A DNA stretch of 64,000 nt from assembly GCA_003144015.1 (NCBI GenBank), contig QFWS01000001.1, positions 62,001 through 126,000 on the forward strand, read 5' to 3'. The notes beneath the pieces were generated by a model, which saw nothing but the letters and a program-made list of their open reading frames with translations, was not told the DNA's origin and did no database searches. A program made the translations under genes and the position numbers. The DNA comes from Flavobacteriaceae bacterium LYZ1037. Its GTDB lineage: Bacteria; Bacteroidota; Bacteroidia; Flavobacteriales; Flavobacteriaceae. Positions 17,105 through 24,687 of this stretch are shown here, in pieces. Each line of letters begins with the position of its first letter. The first letter of the stretch is position 1.

Positions 17105-17204
17105 CGTCACTTCGAGTAATATGTGAAGCACGAGCAAATTGTATCGAGAAGTTTCAAAAGTTCTCGATACAAAATTGTAAAAAGCAAATTCACACGAACT
17201 GACG
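17105..17204. repeat. Head-to-head pair of family A repeats after the E2 gene
   Basis: The gap between E2 and the aminotransferase gene holds a second composite: CGTCACTTCGAGTAATATG to TATCGAGAAG, then GTTCTCGATAC to CACACGAACTGACG in reverse. It has the same orientation and architecture as 15689-15785, so the E2 gene is bracketed by two like elements. Confidence 0.85.
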
Positions 17205-17217
17205 TAAAGATAAAATT

Positions 17218-18285
17218 ATGAAGCAAAACATTTTAATTACCAAAGTAGAAAAATCAAAAGTTGAAAACATCGATTTCAACAACATTCCATTAGGAACCAC
17301 ATTTACAGACCACATGTTTATTTGCGATTATGAACATGGTCAATGGACAAATCCAAGAATAGAACCATTAGCATTCATTCCTACACATCCAGCAGCTATG
17401 GCTTTACATTATGGACAAGCCATTTTTGAAGGGATGAAAGCGACTGTAGATGCCAATGGGAACCCGATGTTATTTAGAGCAAATAAAAATGCAGCACGAT
17501 TAAATTTCAGTGCAGATAGAATGGGAATGCCTCATTTTCCTGAAGATTTATTTGTAGTAGGTTTGAAGCAGTTAGTAGATTTAGAACGAAGTTGGATTCC
17601 TCCAACAGATGGAAGCGCATTGTATTTAAGACCTTTTATGTATGCAGATGAACCTTTTATTGGGATGCGAGCAGCAACCCATTATAAGTTTATTATTATG
17701 GCATCGCCAGCTGGTCCTTTTTTTAGTAAACGTATCAAGCTTTGGGCAGAAAAGCAATATATACGAGCAGCTAATGGAGGTACAGGAGAAGCAAAAGCAG
17801 CTGGAAATTATGCAGCAGCAATTCGTCCTACTGAATTAGCAAAAGCTAAAGGTTATGATCAGGTTTTATGGTTAGATGCTGTAGAACATAAGTATATCCA
17901 AGAAGTTGGAACTATGAATATTTTCTTTAAAATAGATGGTAAATTTATCACACCAAAACGCGATGGTTCTATTTTAGATGGTATCACACGAATGAGTGTT
18001 ATTGATATTTTAAAAGATAAAGGATATGAAGTTATTGAACGTGCCATCACAATCGATGAGGTTATTGAAGCTTCAAAAAACAACACTTTAGAAGAAGCCT
18101 TTGGAACTGGAACGGCTGTTGGGATTGCTTATATTCAAAATATTGGATTAGAAGGAGAAACCATTCATGTATCTGATGAAAGTCCTGTTGGATTAGAAGT
18201 GAATAATACTTTAAATGATATTAAAACAGGTAGAGTTGAGGACACATTCAATTGGATGACTAAGGTTAAAAAAGAGTTAGTTTAA
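17218..18285 (+). CDS. ilvE: Branched-chain-type aminotransferase (PLP fold type IV)
   Basis: A 355-residue aminotransferase of the branched-chain family. Landmarks are GQAIFEGMKATVDANGNPML, LYLRPFMYADEPFIG, the lysine-containing segment VEHKYIQEVGTMNIFF and the cofactor phosphate-binding region GTGTAVGIAYI. These enzymes interconvert branched-chain amino acids and 2-oxoacids, and some accept aromatic amino acids. It sits between the E2 and E1 genes of a 2-oxoacid dehydrogenase, and its TAA overlaps the E1 ATG. It therefore probably supplies the oxoacid to that complex rather than serving biosynthesis only. Confidence 0.92.
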   Translation: MKQNILITKVEKSKVENIDFNNIPLGTTFTDHMFICDYEHGQWTNPRIEPLAFIPTHPAAMALHYGQAIFEGMKATVDANGNPMLFRANKNAARLNFSADRMGMPHFPEDLFVVGLKQLVDLERSWIPPTDGSALYLRPFMYADEPFIGMRAATHYKFIIMASPAGPFFSKRIKLWAEKQYIRAANGGTGEAKAAGNYAAAIRPTELAKAKGYDQVLWLDAVEHKYIQEVGTMNIFFKIDGKFITPKRDGSILDGITRMSVIDILKDKGYEVIERAITIDEVIEASKNNTLEEAFGTGTAVGIAYIQNIGLEGETIHVSDESPVGLEVNNTLNDIKTGRVEDTFNWMTKVKKELV

Positions 18286-20336
18286 TGAAAAAAGATATAT
18301 TAGAAAAAGGATTTTTAAAACTCTGTACAGCGAAAGCAATGGCAGAATTATACGAAGCTAATTTTAAGCAGGTTTCAAAATATGTGCATGCCACTTCAAG
18401 AGGTCATGAGGCTATTCAGATTGCATTAGGGATGCAATTATTACCTCAGGATTATGCGTTTCCATATTATCGAGACGATGCTATGTTACTTTCATTTGGT
18501 TTAGAGCCTTATGATTTAATGTTGCAATTATTAGCCAAAAAAAATGATCCGTTTTCTGGTGGTAGAACTTATTATTGTCATCCAAGTTTGAAGGATGCCG
18601 ATAAGCCAAAAATTCCACATCAATCATCTGCAACCGGTATGCAAGCCATTCCTGCTACAGGTGTTGCGATGGGCATGCAATACAAAGAACTACAAGGTTT
18701 AGATGATAAAACATTAAAGGATTTACCTTTAGTGGTTTGTTCCTTAGGGGATGCTTCTGTCACTGAAGGTGAGGTCTCCGAAGCTTTCCAAATGGCAGCT
18801 TTAAAGCAAATGCCAATTATATTCTTGGTACAGGATAATGGTTGGGATATTTCTGCTAATGCAGCTGAAACCAGAGCACAAGATGCTTTTGAGTATGCTA
18901 GAGGATTCAATGGTTTAGAAGCGATTTCTATAGATGGTGCCAACTTTACTGAAAGTTATGAAGCTGTTCAAAAAGTAATAGAAACCATAAGAAAAGAACG
19001 TCGTCCATTTTTAGTACACGCTAAAGTACCCTTATTAAATCACCACACTTCTGGAGTTAGAATGGAGTGGTATCGTGACGATTTAGAAGAAGCTAAATCA
19101 AGAGATCCTTACCCAGTTTTAAAGAAACAGTTATTAGATTATGGGTTTACTGAAAAAGAAGTTGAAAATATAGAAAAATCCGCAAGAGCTAAAGTGAAAT
19201 CAGATTTTGAAAAGGCTCTAAAAGCTGAAGATCCAAAACCTGAAGATTTATTTACAAACGATTTTGTTCCAACACCTATCACAGAAGAGCTAGGAGTTCG
19301 TTCTCCGGAAGGAGCAGAAAAAGTAGTCATGGTAGATTGTGCCTTGTTTGCTGTTGAAGAGCTCATGAAAAAGCACAAAGAGTGTTTGCTTTACGGACAA
19401 GATGTAGGAGGAAGACTTGGAGGCGTGTTTAGAGAAGCGGCCACTTTAGCACAAAAGTTTGGAGACGACAGAGTGTTTAATACACCCATCCAGGAAGCAT
19501 TTATTGTTGGCTCTACCGTTGGTATGAGTGCTGTTGGATTAAAACCCATTGTTGAGGTTCAGTTTGCAGATTATATATGGCCTGGATTAAATCAATTGTT
19601 TACTGAAGTTAGTAGAAGTTGTTATTTAAGTAATGGAAAGTGGCCAGTTAGTATGATACTTCGTGTTCCAATCGGAGCTTACGGAAGTGGAGGGCCTTAT
19701 CATTCGTCGTCTGTAGAAAGTGTGATTACCAATATTCGAGGTATTAAAATAGCGTATCCAAGTAATGGAGCCGATTTAAAAGGCCTGTTGAAAGCTGCTT
19801 ATTACGATCCAAACCCAGTTGTTATTTTAGAACATAAAGGTCTTTATTGGTCTAAAGTTCCTGGAACGCAAGGAGCAACTTCGGTTGAACCAGGAGAAGA
19901 TTATGTATTGCCTTTTGGTAAAGCATGGGTGTTACAAGAGATTTGGAAACAAGAAGATGTTGAGACCATTACTATAATTTCTTATGGAATGGGAGTGCAT
20001 TGGGCTATGAATGCTTCAGAAGAACTCGGAATGAAAGATCAAATTGAAGTGATTGATTTACGAACCTTATGTCCTTTAGATGAAGAAACGATTATGAAAT
20101 CGGTTAAGAAAACTGGAAAATGTTTAGTGGTAACAGAAGAGCCAAGCAACAATAGTTTTGCTAGAGCTTTGGCAGGAAAAATTCAAGAAGTATGCTTTAA
20201 ATATTTGGATGCCCCAGTAACGACAATTGGTAGTGAAAATATGCCAGCAATTCCATTAAATGCCACTTTAGAACAAACGATGATACCTTCAACTGAAAAA
20301 GTAAAATCAAAGATTGAAATGGTTCTAAAGTATTAA
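18285..20336 (+). CDS. 2-oxoacid dehydrogenase E1, fused alpha and beta subunits
   Basis: A 683-residue fusion of thiamine-diphosphate-dependent E1 alpha (about 1-325) and beta (about 345-683). The alpha half carries SRGHEAIQIALG, the ThDP site GDASVTEGEVSEAFQ with DNGWDIS, and HHTSGVRMEWYRD. The beta half carries GQDVGGRLGGVFREA, NTPIQEAFIVGSTVGM and PIGAYGSGGPYHS. Such fusions are common in Bacteroidota and are usually annotated as branched-chain or general 2-oxoacid dehydrogenase. It decarboxylates a 2-oxoacid and passes the acyl group to the E2 lipoyl domain. One-base overlap with the aminotransferase gene shows coupling. It closes the long catabolic cluster. Confidence 0.93.
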   Translation: MKKDILEKGFLKLCTAKAMAELYEANFKQVSKYVHATSRGHEAIQIALGMQLLPQDYAFPYYRDDAMLLSFGLEPYDLMLQLLAKKNDPFSGGRTYYCHPSLKDADKPKIPHQSSATGMQAIPATGVAMGMQYKELQGLDDKTLKDLPLVVCSLGDASVTEGEVSEAFQMAALKQMPIIFLVQDNGWDISANAAETRAQDAFEYARGFNGLEAISIDGANFTESYEAVQKVIETIRKERRPFLVHAKVPLLNHHTSGVRMEWYRDDLEEAKSRDPYPVLKKQLLDYGFTEKEVENIEKSARAKVKSDFEKALKAEDPKPEDLFTNDFVPTPITEELGVRSPEGAEKVVMVDCALFAVEELMKKHKECLLYGQDVGGRLGGVFREAATLAQKFGDDRVFNTPIQEAFIVGSTVGMSAVGLKPIVEVQFADYIWPGLNQLFTEVSRSCYLSNGKWPVSMILRVPIGAYGSGGPYHSSSVESVITNIRGIKIAYPSNGADLKGLLKAAYYDPNPVVILEHKGLYWSKVPGTQGATSVEPGEDYVLPFGKAWVLQEIWKQEDVETITIISYGMGVHWAMNASEELGMKDQIEVIDLRTLCPLDEETIMKSVKKTGKCLVVTEEPSNNSFARALAGKIQEVCFKYLDAPVTTIGSENMPAIPLNATLEQTMIPSTEKVKSKIEMVLKY

Positions 20337-20424
20337 AAGTGAAGGAATAGAGGGTTTTGTACTTAGGTTTAGCATATCAGTTAGTATTATTTGATTTAGA
20401 GTTAATATGATTTATAGGTTTTTA

Positions 20425-20432
20425 TAATTTTG
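20425..20432 (+). promoter_or_regulatory. -7 promoter element before the small lipoprotein gene
   Basis: TAATTTTG matches TAnnTTTG exactly and lies 28 bases before the ATG at 20461. It gives the small gene a transcript of its own after the catabolic cluster. Confidence 0.5.
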
Positions 20433-20460
20433 AGTATTATTAATTTAAAAACATTAAATC

Positions 20461-20721
20461 ATGAAAACTTTATTTTATAGAATAATCTTTCTATTACTTA
20501 TAACTGTTGCATTTACATCTTGTAGAGATGAAAATAAAACTCAAAAGGAAGAATTAATAGAAGAAATGCAAGCTAACGATGCAGATATTGAAGTAAAAGA
20601 TCGCGTCAATGATACCAAAATAAAAATGGAAACTGAAGATAAAAAGGTGAAAATTAAAGAAGGTGATGATGGCGATACAAAAATAAAAGTCAAAGAAGAC
20701 GCCGATTCTGAAATGGAATAA
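20461..20721 (+). CDS. Small, highly charged putative lipoprotein
   Basis: An 86-residue protein with an N-terminal signal segment (LFYRIIFLLLITVAFTSC) ending in a lipobox-like FTSC, so Cys20 is a plausible lipid anchor. The mature part is almost entirely Asp, Glu and Lys, with alternating lysine-x-lysine strands (DTKIKMETEDKKVKIKEGDD). I do not recognise a family. Its composition is low complexity, and no partner is evident. A strong bidirectional terminator follows. Confidence 0.72.
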   Translation: MKTLFYRIIFLLLITVAFTSCRDENKTQKEELIEEMQANDADIEVKDRVNDTKIKMETEDKKVKIKEGDDGDTKIKVKEDADSEME

Positions 20722-20756
20722 TTAAAAAACTATTTATTTTTAATAGTAATAAAAGC

Positions 20757-20790
20757 AAAGAGCCTATCATATTTATGATAGGCTCTTTTT
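20757..20790. terminator. Bidirectional rho-independent terminator
   Basis: A perfect 14-base stem (AAAGAGCCTATCAT pairing with ATGATAGGCTCTTT) around the loop ATTT, with T-runs on both strands. It lies between the small lipoprotein gene and the convergent cold-shock gene and can serve both. Confidence 0.93.
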
Positions 20791-20812
20791 AAAAGTTTAA
20801 AAGTAAATCTTC

Positions 20813-21004
20813 TTAGATTACTTTTACGTTTATTGCGTTTAGGCCTTTTTTACCTTCTGTTAAATCGAATTCAACTGTGTCACCTTCTCTAACCTCATCG
20901 ATTAGACCTGAAATGTGCACGAAATGCTCTTTGTTGTTTCCTTCTTCTGTTATGAATCCAAAACCTTTAGAGTCATTAAAAAATTTTACTGTACCAGTAC
21001 TCAT
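20813..21004 (-). CDS. Cold-shock domain protein (CspA family)
   Basis: A 63-residue single cold-shock domain, slightly shorter than the usual 65-70. It starts STGTVKFFNDSKGFGFITEE with the RNP1-like KGFGFI, followed by RNP2 in EHFVHISGL, and ends KKGLNAINVKVI. These proteins bind single-stranded RNA and DNA and melt secondary structure. The gene has its own promoter with an exact -7 box inside a palindrome and ends at a bidirectional terminator, so it is monocistronic. Confidence 0.96.
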   Translation of the reverse strand: MSTGTVKFFNDSKGFGFITEEGNNKEHFVHISGLIDEVREGDTVEFDLTEGKKGLNAINVKVI

Positions 21005-21020
21005 AATAATAATTTATTTA

Positions 21021-21044
21021 ATTAAGTTGCAAAGGTAACTTAAT
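21021..21044 (-). promoter_or_regulatory. Cold-shock gene promoter with palindrome across the -7 box
   Basis: On the minus strand TACCTTTG (21030-21037) matches TAnnTTTG exactly, 26 bases from the ATG. It is enclosed by perfect 8-base arms, ATTAAGTT (21021-21028) and AACTTAAT (21037-21044), with an 8-base spacer. The palindrome could be an operator or a structure at the start of the leader. Confidence 0.6.
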
Positions 21045-21205
21045 ATTCTGATTTTTAAAGCTTTTTTACTTTTAGTTTATAAATAGAGTAAAAAAATATT
21101 ATTGAAGGGCTAAAAATTTTAAGAGAGATATCATTAAATGAATAAGTGTATATTGATAATTTTTGTATATTTATTTTTTTAATAACTAACATAACGAACA
21201 TTATC

Positions 21206-21559
21206 ATGAAAAAATACATTTCATTTTTAAGCATTTTAGCTTTATTTTTTATTGGGACACAATTCTCTTCAGCACAATCTGCAGAAAAACAACAAAGTCC
21301 TGAAGCTATTGCAAAACAGCAAACTTACCAATTACACGAACTTGTTAGTTTAACAGGAGAGCAACAAAGTGCTATTTTTAAAGTATTAGTAGATGCTCAA
21401 CAAAATAGACAAGAATTAAACAAAAGGCCAGACGCAGATAAACTTAGACAGGAAGGTAATAGAACTGTTAATGAAAGAGTAGAGGAGAGTTTTAAAAAGA
21501 TTTTAACTCCAGAACAATTTAGAACATATCAATCATCTTTAGTGAAAGATAAAAAGTAA
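21206..21559 (+). CDS. Small secreted protein, unknown family
   Basis: A 117-residue protein with a clear signal peptide (KKYISFLSILALFFIGTQFS, predicted cleavage near SSAQS). The mature part is helical and rich in Gln, Lys and Glu, with QLHELVSLTGEQQSAIFKVL and KILTPEQFRTYQS, reminiscent of small periplasmic Spy/LTxxQ-like proteins of Bacteroidota. The ATG at 21206 is chosen because the signal peptide begins there; an in-frame start at 21146 would add a non-signal extension. A terminator follows 18 bases after the stop. Confidence 0.8.
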   Translation: MKKYISFLSILALFFIGTQFSSAQSAEKQQSPEAIAKQQTYQLHELVSLTGEQQSAIFKVLVDAQQNRQELNKRPDADKLRQEGNRTVNERVEESFKKILTPEQFRTYQSSLVKDKK

Positions 21560-21576
21560 TTATACTTTATATTAAA

Positions 21577-21605
21577 AAAAAGCGACTCTATGAGTCGCTT
21601 TTTTT
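21577..21605. terminator. Bidirectional rho-independent terminator
   Basis: The stem GCGACTC/GAGTCGC with a TAT loop is extended by A-runs and T-runs on either side. It lies between two convergent genes, three bases from the end of the DUF4136 gene. Confidence 0.9.
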
Positions 21606-21607
21606 AT

Positions 21608-22141
21608 TTATTTATCCTCAGAACCTGGAGGATATTTCGCCATAATTGCAGCAACAAATTCCTTTATACGCTCTTCTTTTTTATTGATGTTCTTACTTAA
21701 ATAACCTGTACCAACACCTTGCCACACCAATTCTTTTTTATTAGCATCAATTAAGTCTACATATAAGATGCCTTCCGTTGAAGTGGTTACAGTGTTGTAA
21801 TTTCCCCAATAATAAGGACTCCAACCCCAACCATAACCATAAGGATAAAAGCCAGAATTTTGAACATTCACTTTTTCTCTTGATTTGGTAAAGATGCTCA
21901 CCAACAAATCTGGAGTTTCAGATTTAGTAAAGCCTTTTGCGAGCATTTCAGATTCGATAGCTCTTAAAATTCGACGTTTATCAAGATCGTTTATTTCGGC
22001 TTTGTCTATGCCAGTTTTATAAAAAGCAAAGGTTTTGAATTCAGAAAAATTTGCTTGTCTGTCATAATCTGAAGCCACATTTACTGAAACACAGGAAAAT
22101 AAGCTTACAGTAAATATTATTAGTACTGCGTATTTAGGCAT
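21608..22141 (-). CDS. DUF4136 lipoprotein
   Basis: A 177-residue protein when started at 22141, where the signal segment MPKYAVLIIFTVSLFSC ends in a lipobox cysteine. An in-frame ATG at 22204 would add 21 basic residues before the signal and is less likely. The mature part fits DUF4136: DYDRQANFSEFKTFAFY, RRILRAIESEMLAKGF, a Gly/Tyr-rich loop (YPYGYGWGWSPYYWG), and ILYVDLIDANKKELVWQGVG. The family is common in Bacteroidota outer membranes and has no known function. Confidence 0.86.
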   Translation of the reverse strand: MPKYAVLIIFTVSLFSCVSVNVASDYDRQANFSEFKTFAFYKTGIDKAEINDLDKRRILRAIESEMLAKGFTKSETPDLLVSIFTKSREKVNVQNSGFYPYGYGWGWSPYYWGNYNTVTTSTEGILYVDLIDANKKELVWQGVGTGYLSKNINKKEERIKEFVAAIMAKYPPGSEDK

Positions 22142-22220
22142 GTTTTTAAAATTCGCAATAAATAGATTATATACTTGATTGCGAGGTTTTTTTATTTTTT
22201 TCATAGTAACATTTTTTAAG

Positions 22221-24215
22221 TTAAAACGAGTTTAGTAAACTTTCATCAACTAAGTTAGGGAGTGTTACTTTTAAGTTTGGTTCTACTTCCATAGCTCTTT
22301 TAATGGCAAAAATAGCTTCATTATTTCTAGCCCAACTTCGTCTAGAGATGCCATTGTTTACATCCCAGAAGAGCATCGATTTTAAGCGTCTTTCCGCATC
22401 TTTACTACCATCAAGAACCATACCAAATCCACCATTTACAACTTCTCCCCAGCCAACGCCACCACCGTTATGGATGCTTACCCAAGTGGCTCCTCTAAAG
22501 CTATCTCCAATGACATTTTGAATAGCCATATCTGCAGTAAAACGTGAACCATCATAAATATTACTTGTTTCTCTATAGGGTGAATCTGTACCAGAAACAT
22601 CATGATGATCACGGCCTAACACAACGTAACCAATGTCTCCTTTTGCAATAGCATTATTAAATGCTTCGGCAATTTTCATTCGACCTTCAGCATCAGCATA
22701 TAGAATCCTAGCCTGAGAACCTACCACTAATTTGTTTTCTTGAGCACCTTTTATCCACTGGATATTATCAGACATTTGCTGTTGGATTTCTTGTGGCGAA
22801 TGTTTTTTAATATTTTCTAAAACGGCGCAGGCAATCGCATCTGTTTTAGCTAGGTCTTCTGGTTTTCCAGAAGTACAAACCCAACGGAAAGGACCAAAGC
22901 CATAATCGAAACACATTGGTCCCATAATGTCCTGTACATAACTTGGGTATTTAAATTCTCTGCCTATACTTGGGTTTTCAGACATGACATCTGCCCCAGC
23001 TCTTGAAGCTTCTAATAAAAACGCATTGCCATAATCGAAAAAATAGGTGCCTCTTGCCGTATGTTTATTAATAGCTTTTGCATGACGACGTAGAGTTTCC
23101 TGCACTTTCTCTTTAAAAAGTGTTGGATTATTGGCCATCATGTCGTTGGCTTCTTCAAAAGAAATACCAACAGGATAATAACCACCAGCCCAAGGGTTGT
23201 GAAGAGATGTTTGGTCGCTTCCTAAATCGATAAAGAGATTTTCTTGATCGAATTTTTCCCAGACGTCAACTATATTTCCTAAATAAGCGATAGAAACTGT
23301 TTCTTTTTCAATTTTGGCTTTATTAACTCTAGCGACTAATGCATCTAAATCAGATATTTTTTCGTCAATCCAACCTTGATCTAATCTTACTTGAGTAATC
23401 TTCGGATTTACTTCGGCACAAACCGTAATACAACCAGCAATATTTCCGGCTTTTGGTTGTGCACCACTCATACCACCTAAGCCTGATGTTACAAATAGAT
23501 TGCCTTTAGGTGTTTTTTTTATTTTTCTGAAACCATTTAAAACCGTGATGGTGGTGCCATGAACAATACCTTGAGGTCCAATATACATATAGCTTCCTGC
23601 TGTCATTTGCCCATACTGTGTGACTCCTAATGCATTGAATTTTTCCCAATCGTCTGGTTTGGAGTAGTTAGGAATCATCATACCGTTTGTAACTACAACA
23701 CGAGGTGCATCTTTGTGAGAAGGAAATAAGCCCATTGGATGTCCAGAGTAGATGGCTAATGTCTGTTCATCGTTCATTTCGGCAAGATACTTCATGGTTA
23801 ATCTATATTGCGCCCAATTTGAAAACACAGCACCATTGCCACCATAAGTAATCAATTCGTGAGGATGTTGCGCTACTGCATGATCTAAGTTATTTTGAAT
23901 CATGAGCATGATGGCAGCAGCTTGTTTAGATTTTGCAGGATATGCTTCTATAGGTCTTGCATATATTTTATAATCTGGACGAAAGCGATACATATAGATT
24001 CTTCCATAAGTTTCTAATTCACTTTTAAATTCTGGGAGTAACGTTTTATGATGCTTTGCATCGAAATAGCGAAGAGCATTTTGGATAGCTAATTTCTTTT
24101 CTTCAACGGTTAAAATATCCTTTCGTTTAGGTGCATGATTGATTGATGCGTCGTATGTTTTTACTTGTGGTAAGTTAGATGGAATGCCTTCTAATATTTG
24201 CTCTTGAAATGTCAT
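22221..24215 (-). CDS. hutU: Urocanate hydratase
   Basis: A 664-residue urocanase, longer than the roughly 550-residue enzymes of Proteobacteria but usual for Bacteroidota. It converts urocanate to imidazolonepropionate in histidine breakdown using tightly bound NAD. Recognisable stretches are YGGNGAVFSNWAQYRLTMKY, SGLGGMSGAQPKAGNIAGC, CFDYGFGPFRWVCTSG and SIHNGGGVGWGEVVNGG. The ATG at 24215 (MTFQEQILEGIPSNLPQ) comes four bases after the stop of a short upstream gene; an in-frame start at 24269 would lie within that gene. Other hut genes are not in the window. Confidence 0.94.
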   Translation of the reverse strand: MTFQEQILEGIPSNLPQVKTYDASINHAPKRKDILTVEEKKLAIQNALRYFDAKHHKTLLPEFKSELETYGRIYMYRFRPDYKIYARPIEAYPAKSKQAAAIMLMIQNNLDHAVAQHPHELITYGGNGAVFSNWAQYRLTMKYLAEMNDEQTLAIYSGHPMGLFPSHKDAPRVVVTNGMMIPNYSKPDDWEKFNALGVTQYGQMTAGSYMYIGPQGIVHGTTITVLNGFRKIKKTPKGNLFVTSGLGGMSGAQPKAGNIAGCITVCAEVNPKITQVRLDQGWIDEKISDLDALVARVNKAKIEKETVSIAYLGNIVDVWEKFDQENLFIDLGSDQTSLHNPWAGGYYPVGISFEEANDMMANNPTLFKEKVQETLRRHAKAINKHTARGTYFFDYGNAFLLEASRAGADVMSENPSIGREFKYPSYVQDIMGPMCFDYGFGPFRWVCTSGKPEDLAKTDAIACAVLENIKKHSPQEIQQQMSDNIQWIKGAQENKLVVGSQARILYADAEGRMKIAEAFNNAIAKGDIGYVVLGRDHHDVSGTDSPYRETSNIYDGSRFTADMAIQNVIGDSFRGATWVSIHNGGGVGWGEVVNGGFGMVLDGSKDAERRLKSMLFWDVNNGISRRSWARNNEAIFAIKRAMEVEPNLKVTLPNLVDESLLNSF

Positions 24216-24219
24216 AAAC

Positions 24220-24375
24220 TCAGTATTGTTTTTTATTGTCGAACCCATAAGGACAGTGTCTGCATCCACTTTCGCAGCAATAGCCTCTTTTAATAAGATA
24301 TTGTTCAGTGAAACAGCGATAACCTTCTGGTGTAAGATAGAAATCGCCTTCTTCTATGGGAACTAGTTTTTTCAT
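24220..24375 (-). CDS. DUF5522 small cysteine-rich protein upstream of hutU
   Basis: A 51-residue gene easily missed by length cut-offs. Translation from the ATG at 24375 gives MKKLVPIEEGDFYLTPEGYR, then the cysteine cluster RGYCCESGCRHCPYGF, ending KKQY. The C-C-x3-C-x2-C pattern with CRHCPY is that of DUF5522, a short conserved family with a probable metal site. It ends four bases before the hutU start and shares its promoter. A link to histidine catabolism is suggested only by this arrangement. Confidence 0.88.
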   Translation of the reverse strand: MKKLVPIEEGDFYLTPEGYRCFTEQYLIKRGYCCESGCRHCPYGFDNKKQY

Positions 24376-24687
24376 AAAACAAAGATATGAAAATAGATTT
24401 TTGGACGGCCAGTCTATTTAATTGGTTTCTGTTTATTACCGTAACAGTGCCTCTTTTAATATGTAGGAAAATACTCTTGCATCCATAGGGTATCTATAAG
24501 ATATCAATAGCCAGCCGATACGGTATTCTGTTTGTGTAACACACACTAAAATAACTATACATTTTTTAATAAAGAAAGACTTCAACTTGCTAAATTTTTA
24601 AAACTTAATGCTTGTAGATTTCATTATTAATTTTAATTTCAAATTTTGAAATAAATTAATTGGATTGATTATTGAGAGCTTGTAATT
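24376..24687. promoter_or_regulatory. 312-base intergenic region with the hut promoter
   Basis: On the minus strand TATCTTTG (24380-24387) is an exact -7 box only four bases from the DUF5522 ATG. Further upstream, TGGACGGCCAGTCTA (24402-24416) is an imperfect inverted repeat of the TAGAC-N5-GTCTA kind near the -33 position. The remaining 270 bases toward 24687 hold no gene, RNA or strong hairpin that I can see. Confidence 0.5.

Noticed and set aside
18285-20336. E1 alpha/beta fusion as a possible novel fusion or sequencing error
   Set aside because: Fused E1 subunits of this size are common in Bacteroidota.
21184-21191. A second AACTAACA site as a further PaaR operator
   Set aside because: Only one half-site, without the matching second arm; the same holds for 30488-30495. 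Single 8-mers are expected by chance in this composition.
24216-24269. Longer N-terminus for urocanate hydratase
   Set aside because: The extra codons lie inside the DUF5522 gene in another frame; the ATG at 24215 follows that gene's stop by four bases.
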